Positions 6,046 to 11,144 of a DNA stretch of 11,144 nucleotides are shown here, in pieces. The notes under the pieces were generated by a model. That model was given only the letters and a program-made list of their open reading frames with translations. It was not told the origin of the DNA and did not search any database. The position numbers and the translations under genes were made by a program. Each line of letters starts with the position of its first letter. Position 1 is the stretch's first letter. Source of the DNA: Pauljensenia sp902373545 (GTDB lineage: Bacteria > Actinomycetota > Actinomycetes > Actinomycetales > Actinomycetaceae); the NCBI RefSeq assembly GCF_041432775.1, contig NZ_JAPWAG010000042.1:1-11144 (forward strand), in the 5' to 3' direction.

Positions 6046-6968
6046 CCTTCTCCGCCCTCTCGCTCGCATTCCGTCTCGCTCCTCGTCTGCCGCTGCGACG
6101 CGTGATGCGCCTGGCAGATAGGGGAGCGCGTCTTGTGGCGCGTCGGGGTGGCGCCCCGATCGAGCGCCTGCGCGCCAACATGGCTCGTCTGACTGGCAGC
6201 CCGGTCTCGGATGAACGTCTCGAGGCGGCCGTGCGCTCGCACATCCGTAACTACGCCGAGGAACTGATGCTCGGCTCGCGCCGAGGCGCACCCCTGTTGG
6301 AGGGAGTCACCTTCGAGGGTTTTGACGCACTGGTCGAGGCTAGCGCAGATGGGCCGGTCATCTTGGCGCTGGGTCATTCGGGCAGCTGGGATCGGGCGGG
6401 AGCATGGGTGTGCGCCAACGGCCCCGGGATCGTTACTGTCGCCGAAAAGGTTGAGCCTCCCTCGCTTTTCGAGCGGTTCGTCGCTCTGCGCGAGGGGCTG
6501 GGCATGGAGATCATCGGTGTTGGTCCAGGCGAGTCGGTGTTTTCGACCCTCGTTGAACGCGTGCGGGGCCGCAGCGTCATCGTGCCGCTCCTGGCCGATC
6601 GCGATATCTCGGGGTCGGGCATCGAGGTTGATCTGGGGACTGGACGTGCGCTCGTCGCGGCGGGCCCCGCGGCGCTCGCGACGAAACTGGACCGTCCGCT
6701 GTTCGCGGCCTGTATCACCTACGAAAACGAGACGTCGGTGGGGGCAGACGTGCGCGTGCGTTGCGTCGGCCCGATCAGTGCGCCGACGGATCGTGCACCC
6801 GGAGTGAACCGGGTCGAGGCGCTCACGCAGGCCTGGGTGAGCGAGTTCGCGGCGATGATGGCGGATCGTCCCCAGGACTGGCACATGATGCAGCGGGTGT
6901 ACGTCGAGGATCTGGATCCGCAACGTCTGGCGCGCGCCCGCGCTGAGCACGAGAGGAAGAATCGATGA
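6042..6968 (+). CDS. patA: Phosphatidylinositol mannoside acyltransferase
   Basis: This 308-residue protein belongs to the LpxL/HtrB-like lysophospholipid acyltransferase superfamily. The catalytic H-x4-D motif is H112-S-G-S-W-D117. The conserved PLLADRD segment is at 183-189, followed by an acidic/glycine stretch and AAGPAALA, as in the family. The mycobacterial equivalent Rv2611c transfers a palmitoyl group from acyl-CoA to the mannose of PIM1/PIM2 on the inner face of the membrane. There is no clear transmembrane segment, only an amphipathic N-terminus, which fits a peripheral protein. The start is GTG at 6042 with GAGGGAG at 6031-6037, overlapping the preceding stop by four bases (GTGA). 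The frame is also open upstream from 5769, but that would overlap the PIP synthase by 277 bases and yields Arg/His/Gly-rich junk. It lies between pgsA and pimA, as in mycobacteria. Confidence 0.92.
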   Translation: MTFSALSLAFRLAPRLPLRRVMRLADRGARLVARRGGAPIERLRANMARLTGSPVSDERLEAAVRSHIRNYAEELMLGSRRGAPLLEGVTFEGFDALVEASADGPVILALGHSGSWDRAGAWVCANGPGIVTVAEKVEPPSLFERFVALREGLGMEIIGVGPGESVFSTLVERVRGRSVIVPLLADRDISGSGIEVDLGTGRALVAAGPAALATKLDRPLFAACITYENETSVGADVRVRCVGPISAPTDRAPGVNRVEALTQAWVSEFAAMMADRPQDWHMMQRVYVEDLDPQRLARARAEHERKNR

Positions 6969-8146
6969 AGATTGGGATCGTCAACCCCTATTCGTGGGAC
7001 GTGCCCGGGGGAGTGGGCTTTCACATCCGAGACCTGGCGCTCAAGCTTCGCTCGCGCGGACACGACGTGCGCGTCCTGACGCCGTCGACGTCGGAGGACC
7101 TGCCCGAGTGGATCACGTCGGCTGGATCGTCGGTGTCGATTCCCTTTAACGGCTCGGTTGCCAACATTTCGGTCAAGCCGACGACGATGAAGCGCACGCG
7201 GCGCTGGCTCGCCGAGAACAACTTCGATGTCGTGCACGTCCACGAGCCCGTCGTCCCGTCGGTGTCGATGGCCGCGGCGATATCCTCGCGCGCCCCGCTG
7301 GTTGGCACGTTCCACGCGGCGCTGGGCCGCTCGGTTTCCCGCTCCATTGCCTCGGCGCCCATGAGGCTGTACATGGAGCGCATCGGCGTGCGGATCGCCG
7401 TCTCCGAGGAGGCGCGGCGTACACTCATCGAGCATCACGGTGGGGACGCCGTCATCATTCCGAACGGGGTGGAGACGGCCTCGTTCCGCACAGCGACGCC
7501 GCTTGTACAGTGGGCGGCCACTGCGGATCGCCCGGTCGTCGTGTTCCTGGGGCGCCTCGACGAGCCGCGCAAGGGCCTGAGCATTTTCGTTGGCGCGATC
7601 GAGCGCGTGCTCGCGCGCTTCCCGGGCGCTCGTTTCCTGATTGCCGGGCGCGGAGACGCCCCCGATTGTCGCGAGGCCGTGGCTCGCTTCGGTGATTCCG
7701 TGTCCTTCCTGGGAGGCATCAGCGACGAGGAAAAGGAGTCCTTGCTGGCCGGAGCGAGCGTCTACGTCGCCCCGCAGACGGGCGGGGAGTCCTTCGGCAT
7801 CGTCCTGGTCGAGGCCATGAGCGCGCGCACCGCCGTCGTCGCCTCCGACATCCCGGCCTTCCGAGCAGTCCTCGAGGACGGTCGCGCGGGGGCGCTCTTC
7901 GAGACCGGCAACTCGCAATCGCTCGCAGCCACCCTCATTGACCTGCTGAGCGACCCGAGCCGCCTGGAGCAGGTGTCCGACGCCGGACAGCGAGCCTCCG
8001 CGCAGTACGACTGGGAGGTCGTGGCGGACAAGGTGTTCGAGGTCTACAAGCTCGCCATCGACATGGGCAGCCCCGCCGTGTCTGGGACGCGCCGCACGCG
8101 GGACCTGTTGCGCGGGCGAACGGATCGGGAAGGGGACACGTGGTGA
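6965..8146 (+). CDS. pimA: Phosphatidylinositol alpha-mannosyltransferase PimA
   Basis: This 393-residue GT-B fold glycosyltransferase (GT4 family) transfers mannose from GDP-mannose to the 2-position of myo-inositol in phosphatidylinositol, giving PIM1 on the cytoplasmic membrane face. The N-terminal acceptor domain begins MKIGIVNPYSWDVPGGVGFH, with the glycine loop G15-G16. FHAALG holds the histidine (H117) equivalent to the essential His118 of mycobacterial PimA. In the donor domain, FLGRLDEPRKG (194-204) supplies the phosphate-binding Arg/Lys. GGESFGIVLVE (273-283) is the E-x7-E motif with E275 and E283. Similarity to M. tuberculosis PimA, as recalled, runs through the whole length. The C-terminal tail after about 365 is basic and less conserved. 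ATG at 6965 overlaps the acyltransferase stop (ATGA). Confidence 0.95.
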   Translation: MKIGIVNPYSWDVPGGVGFHIRDLALKLRSRGHDVRVLTPSTSEDLPEWITSAGSSVSIPFNGSVANISVKPTTMKRTRRWLAENNFDVVHVHEPVVPSVSMAAAISSRAPLVGTFHAALGRSVSRSIASAPMRLYMERIGVRIAVSEEARRTLIEHHGGDAVIIPNGVETASFRTATPLVQWAATADRPVVVFLGRLDEPRKGLSIFVGAIERVLARFPGARFLIAGRGDAPDCREAVARFGDSVSFLGGISDEEKESLLAGASVYVAPQTGGESFGIVLVEAMSARTAVVASDIPAFRAVLEDGRAGALFETGNSQSLAATLIDLLSDPSRLEQVSDAGQRASAQYDWEVVADKVFEVYKLAIDMGSPAVSGTRRTRDLLRGRTDREGDTW

Positions 8147-8766
8147 TCTCACAGTCCGTCTGGGTGTTTGGCGCTGTCGCGGTCGCCCTGGTCATCGTGG
8201 CCGTCAGCGTCGGCGCGGCTGTCGGGCGGGCGCGCCGACTCGACCGCCTCCACCAGCGCATCATTGCCTCGCGCGAGGCTCTCTCGCGCCTGCTGCTCCG
8301 ACGCGCGTCCGAGGCCTCCCTTCTCGCCCAAACCTCGCCCTTTGAAGACGGGGGAGCCCAGACGATGCTCGATATCGCACGCGCCACCATCCACGACGAC
8401 GGCGACCAGCTCACGACAGATGGCCTCGACCGACGCACCACGGCCTCGCGCAGAGCCGATCGGGTCGAGGTGGCCACCCGCCTCGAGCGTGCCTCTGCCT
8501 TGTCCCGTGCCATCCGTGACACCCTCACTCCGCCCGTCCGCGCCCAGGTGACAGCCGACCCGCACGCGGCCGCGCGGCTGGAAGCACTGGACGCGACCTG
8601 TTACCGCATCGAATTGACGCGAAACGTGCACAACGTGGACGTAGCAGGAGTCCGGGCTCTGCGCTCAGCACGAATGGTAAAATTGCTCAGGCTTGCCGGA
8701 CATGCTCCGATACCCGAGCCCATCGACTTTGACGACGACACACACATTGGCGGACGAGGATACTGA
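8140..8766 (+). CDS. Single-pass membrane protein, LemA-like topology
   Basis: The 208-residue protein has one N-terminal transmembrane segment (about 7-29) followed at once by basic residues (GRARRLDRLHQR), so the long C-terminal part should face the cytoplasm. Residues 31-170 are rich in Arg, Ala, Leu and Glu and look largely helical, probably a helical bundle. Residues 160-190 read IELTRNVHNVDVAGVRALRS and then LLRLAGHAPIPEPIDFDD. This resembles the end of LemA-type proteins and the conserved actinobacterial protein encoded after pimA. In mycobacteria the gene here (Rv2609c) is annotated as a membrane protein with a NUDIX domain; no NUDIX box is present in this one. The function is unknown. 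The first GTG (8140) follows AGGGG at 8131-8135 by four bases. GTG at 8143 would give a GTGA overlap with the pimA stop and is equally plausible. Confidence 0.85.
   Translation: MVISQSVWVFGAVAVALVIVAVSVGAAVGRARRLDRLHQRIIASREALSRLLLRRASEASLLAQTSPFEDGGAQTMLDIARATIHDDGDQLTTDGLDRRTTASRRADRVEVATRLERASALSRAIRDTLTPPVRAQVTADPHAAARLEALDATCYRIELTRNVHNVDVAGVRALRSARMVKLLRLAGHAPIPEPIDFDDDTHIGGRGY
8675..8683 (+). promoter_or_regulatory. Possible internal extended -10 promoter before prsW
   Basis: TGGTAAAAT at 8675-8683 fits an extended -10 element (TGn followed by TAAAAT) and stands out as an AT-rich patch inside a GC-rich coding sequence. It lies 85 bases upstream of the prsW ATG. No good -35 is visible, although an extended -10 can work without one. 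If active, it would let prsW and the following repeat gene be expressed apart from the lipid genes. Confidence 0.3.
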
Positions 8767-8767
8767 C

Positions 8768-10063
8768 ATGCGAAGCACACACTGGGGCGGACCCGGGGAA
8801 GACTACCGCCTGAAGAAGATCAGCGCCGCGACCGTCGGTGACGACAACGGAATCAGCGCCCCGGCCCCCGACGACGCCGCGCCCGTGTGGCAGCCACCAA
8901 AGCCCATACACTCGTTCCCGTGGCTCGAGGTGGTCCTCACCTCCCTCGGTATTCTGGGCCTTATCGGCCTGATCATCTTCTTCCTCAGCCCGGAAGCAAC
9001 GGGCGTCATGGCCCTTGTGAAGACCACGCTGCTCGCGCTCATCCCCCTGTCCATCGTCGTCGGATTCCTCTTCCTGATCGACCGGTGGGAGCCCGAGCCG
9101 TGGAAGACGAAACTGGCCCTGTTCGTGTGGGGCGCCGGCGTGGCCACCCTATCCTCCGGCATTCTCAATACCGCTCTGGGTACGAATCTTGCCTACAATC
9201 TGGGCGACCTTGATACGGCCAGCGCCCTGTCCGCAACGTTTGTTGCACCCCTCGTGGAGGAGACACTCAAGGGAATCGGCGTCGTCATCGTCGTCATCGT
9301 GCGCCGCACCAACATCAACTCGGTGCTCGACGGCGTCGTCTACGCGGGCTTCTCCGCAGCTGGCTTTATGTTCACAGAGGACATCCTCTACTTCCTGCGC
9401 GAGGAAGCTACGGGGACGGCGAGCCTCCTGTTCGTGGTCGCGATCCGCGGTCTCATGAGCCCCTTCGTGCACGCGATGGCCACGTCGATGACCGGCATCG
9501 GCTTGGCGCTGGCTGTCCTCAGGTTCAAGCGCGGTTGGTCCAAAGCTGGCATTGTCCTGTTGTTCTGGTTCTTCGCCATGCTCATTCACTTCGCGTGGAA
9601 CGGCAGTAGCAGCCTGGGGCCTGCACGCTTCCTCATGCTCTACCTGGTGATCCAGGTGCCGGGCTTCGTCCTGTGGACGACCCTGCTGGTGCTCGCGTCG
9701 CGTAAGGAAGCAGCGAAGATTCGCAAGGGCCTCATTCCCTACGTGCGTACCGGCTGGGTGCTGCCCGGTGAGGTGACGATGGCGACGGACATGCGCGCAC
9801 GCAAGGCCGCCGTGAAATGGGCTGGCGTGGGCGGTCGCGATGCAAAGCGTGCGATGCGTTCCTTCCTGTCCAACCTCGCCGCGCTCGGGCTTGACCAGTG
9901 CATGATGGCCAAGCGTGGACCCGACCACGCCCGTATCGACAACGACCGCCAAATGCTCACGGAGGCTGCGGACAACAGGCGCGAGTTCTTGCGTCTGACG
10001 TCCATTGCCCAGCAGCAACACGATGTCTCTGAAGCCGTGACCGCACGCGTGCGCACCGCCTGA
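8768..10063 (+). CDS. prsW: PrsW-family intramembrane metalloprotease
   Basis: The 431-residue polytopic protein has the PrsW signature motifs inside membrane helices: E164-E165-x2-K168 (APLVEETLKG), E204-D205 (GFMFTEDILYF), H235 (SPFVHAMATS), and H274-x3-N278 (LIHFAWNG). About eight or nine hydrophobic segments lie between 52 and 310. In Bacillus, PrsW makes the first cut in the anti-sigma factor RsiW. PrsW belongs to the same broad fold group as CAAX (Abi/Rce1-type) proteases. A hydrophilic N-terminal tail of about 50 residues (Asp/Pro-rich) precedes the first helix, and a basic soluble tail of about 120 residues (311-431) follows the last. The start is ATG at 8768, one base after the previous stop, with GAGGA at 8756-8760. 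An in-frame upstream ATG at 8693 lies inside the preceding gene and lacks support. Its substrate is unknown, and no anti-sigma factor is visible here. Confidence 0.92.
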   Translation: MRSTHWGGPGEDYRLKKISAATVGDDNGISAPAPDDAAPVWQPPKPIHSFPWLEVVLTSLGILGLIGLIIFFLSPEATGVMALVKTTLLALIPLSIVVGFLFLIDRWEPEPWKTKLALFVWGAGVATLSSGILNTALGTNLAYNLGDLDTASALSATFVAPLVEETLKGIGVVIVVIVRRTNINSVLDGVVYAGFSAAGFMFTEDILYFLREEATGTASLLFVVAIRGLMSPFVHAMATSMTGIGLALAVLRFKRGWSKAGIVLLFWFFAMLIHFAWNGSSSLGPARFLMLYLVIQVPGFVLWTTLLVLASRKEAAKIRKGLIPYVRTGWVLPGEVTMATDMRARKAAVKWAGVGGRDAKRAMRSFLSNLAALGLDQCMMAKRGPDHARIDNDRQMLTEAADNRREFLRLTSIAQQQHDVSEAVTARVRTA

Positions 10064-10080
10064 GAAATGAAGGAATAACA

Positions 10081-11144
10081 ATGACTAATCCTCGATACCC
10101 CGGAGCATCGACGCCACGCGGGCGCGCGTATGTGCCACCGACGACCGTGATGCCCTCCCTTCCTGACAGCAACGCTTCCGAGGCGACTCCCGCGACGCAG
10201 CTCCTGCCCCAGTCGGGTGGCTCTGATGACGTGGCCGCGACGAGTTTCCTGCCCCAGTCAGGCGGCTCGGACGATGCGGCCGCAACGACTTTCCTGCCCC
10301 AGTCAGGCGGCTCGGACGTCGCCCCTGCGACCACTTTCCTGCCGCAGGGTGCCGATCCCACCGACATCACTCCTGTGTCTGAACGCAGGCGTCCCTCCGC
10401 GCGCGAGGCGACCACCTCTGCGGGCCACAAGCGTCCGTCCGCCAGTGAGGCCCACCCGACTCCCAGCCACAGGCATGGGGCGCCGACCCCACAGCGTCCT
10501 GGCGCCAATGGGCAGCGCGGTGGCCGCGGGCCCTTTGCACCGGGCGCGGCCACGGGGGGACAGAGCGGCGCGCCTCAGCGGGGACTGGGCGGCTCGGGCC
10601 ACGCTCCCGCGGCTCAAGGTAGCGTGCCCCAGCGTGCTCTTGGTGGTCCCGATGGTGCCCCGCGTGGCCCGGTGACCGGTATGAGTGCCACGGCCTCGTC
10701 GGGTCAGGGGGGTATCGCCCAGCGTGCTCTTGGTGGCCCTGATGGTGCCCCGCGTGGCCCGGTGACCGGTATGAGTGCCACGGCCTCGTCGGGTCAGAGG
10801 GGTATCGCCCAGCGTGCTCTTGGTGGCCCCGATGGTGCCCCGCGTGGCCCGGTGACCGGTATGAGTGCCACGGCACCTCATCCCCAGCCCGAAGTCGGCG
10901 CCCCGGCAGCTGCACAGAGTGCGACACCCGACGCGGCGCCCGCCCGATCGGAGCGCAGTTTGCCCGTCGCTGACGCGGCACCAGCTCAGGCGAGCAGGAG
11001 CCTGCCGGTGACCGATTCGGTCCCTCTGCCCGTTGCTAGCACTCCCGAAAACTCGTTCTCAGCTGCGGCGGCATCCGCTCCCGAGCCCGCCAAGGCACCT
11101 GCGGCTGCCTCCGCGCTCGCGCCCGCGGCAGCCATTCCTGCGCC
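10081..11144 (+). CDS. Pro/Ala/Gly/Ser-rich repeat protein (partial, C-terminus missing)
   Basis: ATG at 10081 follows AAGGAA (10070-10075) and opens a frame with no stop to the window end, giving 354 codons. The gap after prsW is 17 bases, so it is probably in the same operon. The visible protein has no signal peptide, membrane segment or known domain. It is low-complexity and presumably disordered. Four copies of a 15-residue unit of the form ATxFLPQSGGSDDxA run from residue 38, the last one degenerate. Two related short stretches follow, RRPSAREA and KRPSASEA, then a Gly/Gln/Arg-rich part. Next come three 30-residue units beginning QRALGGPDGAPRGPVTGMSA at residues 184, 214 and 244, the last truncated. 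The end is Ala/Pro-rich, with SLPVAD and SLPVTD. I do not recognise the gene. Such regions often precede a membrane or cell-wall domain in actinobacteria, and this one may do so beyond the window. Confidence 0.8.
   Translation, partial: MTNPRYPGASTPRGRAYVPPTTVMPSLPDSNASEATPATQLLPQSGGSDDVAATSFLPQSGGSDDAAATTFLPQSGGSDVAPATTFLPQGADPTDITPVSERRRPSAREATTSAGHKRPSASEAHPTPSHRHGAPTPQRPGANGQRGGRGPFAPGAATGGQSGAPQRGLGGSGHAPAAQGSVPQRALGGPDGAPRGPVTGMSATASSGQGGIAQRALGGPDGAPRGPVTGMSATASSGQRGIAQRALGGPDGAPRGPVTGMSATAPHPQPEVGAPAAAQSATPDAAPARSERSLPVADAAPAQASRSLPVTDSVPLPVASTPENSFSAAAASAPEPAKAPAAASALAPAAAIPA
10192..10350 (+). repeat. 45-bp tandem repeat, four units
   Basis: Units start at 10192, 10237, 10282 and 10327. 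Each encodes 15 residues around AT[QST][LF]LPQSGGSD. The second and third are nearly identical in nucleotides, and the fourth keeps only its first eight codons or so. The period is a multiple of three, so copy-number change would keep the frame. Confidence 0.9.
10630..10875 (+). repeat. 90-bp tandem repeat, two full units and one partial
   Basis: Units start at 10630, 10720 and 10810, and the third ends at about 10875 where the sequence diverges. They differ only at scattered bases: GGTCCC, GGCCCT and GGCCCC at the GlyPro codons, and GGG versus AGG near the first and second unit ends. Near-identity including synonymous sites points to recent duplication or ongoing homogenisation. Confidence 0.93.

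Noticed and set aside
6719..8152. A 477-codon minus-strand open frame over pimA
   Set aside because: It is Arg/His/Asp-rich with no recognisable domain, and the plus strand encodes a complete PimA with all its motifs.
8693..8767. Upstream ATG for prsW that adds 25 residues
   Set aside because: It lies inside the preceding gene. The ATG at 8768 has GAGGA at proper spacing and begins one base after the previous stop.
10192..10875. Direct repeats considered as a CRISPR array or mobile-element ends
   Set aside because: The units are contiguous, with no unique spacers, and have periods of 45 and 90 bases that preserve a single reading frame, so they are protein-coding repeats. No transposase or terminal inverted repeats are present.
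10303..10981. Minus-strand open frames containing GTHTGHRATRGTIG-type repeats
   Set aside because: The periodicity is simply the 90-bp repeat of the plus-strand gene read backwards. No start signals support them, and the plus-strand frame is open for 354 codons after a good ribosome binding site.

Overview
The window looks like chromosomal DNA of a high-GC actinobacterium. The best fit is the Actinomycetaceae (Schaalia/Actinomyces type), but this is a judgement from gene content and protein style and has not been tested by any search. Supporting points are the high GC content, frequent GTG starts, GTGA/ATGA stop-start overlaps, and the gene order thrS - HIT protein - PIP synthase - PIM acyltransferase - pimA, which matches the mycobacterial order Rv2614c to Rv2610c.

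Layout. (1) Positions 1-251, minus strand: the N-terminus of a protein built of Gln/Gly/Tyr/Asn/Pro nonapeptide repeats, cut off by the window edge. (2) 252-321: a short divergent promoter region. (3) 322-2733, plus strand: two genes, an ATP-grasp ligase resembling enterococcal D-aspartate ligase (Aslfm) and a FemAB/FemX-type aminoacyl transferase. Together they look like a module for the peptidoglycan interpeptide bridge. A GC-rich hairpin and a second promoter-like site lie between them. (4) 2805 to the window end, plus strand: a tightly packed run of eight genes that is probably one operon. They are thrS, a HIT-family Ap4A phosphorylase-like gene, phosphatidylinositol-phosphate synthase, PIM acyltransferase, pimA, a single-pass LemA-like membrane protein, a PrsW-family membrane protease, and the start of a long Pro/Ala/Gly/Ser-rich protein with two unrelated tandem-repeat blocks.

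Function. Regions 3 and 4 both concern the cell envelope. The first pair would build the peptide cross-bridge. The pgsA-patA-pimA core makes phosphatidylinositol phosphate and then mono- and acylated phosphatidylinositol mannosides. ThrRS and the Ap4A-metabolising HIT protein are conserved travelling companions of this core. The tail (LemA-like protein, PrsW, repeat protein) is less understood and may form an envelope-stress or proteolysis unit.

There are no RNA genes, mobile elements, CRISPR arrays or broken genes that I can support. No gene-free stretch exceeds 108 bases. I found no clear evidence of an entirely new system. The most interesting points are the ATP-grasp/FemAB pairing, the two repeat families in the last gene, and the association of PrsW with two uncharacterised neighbours.
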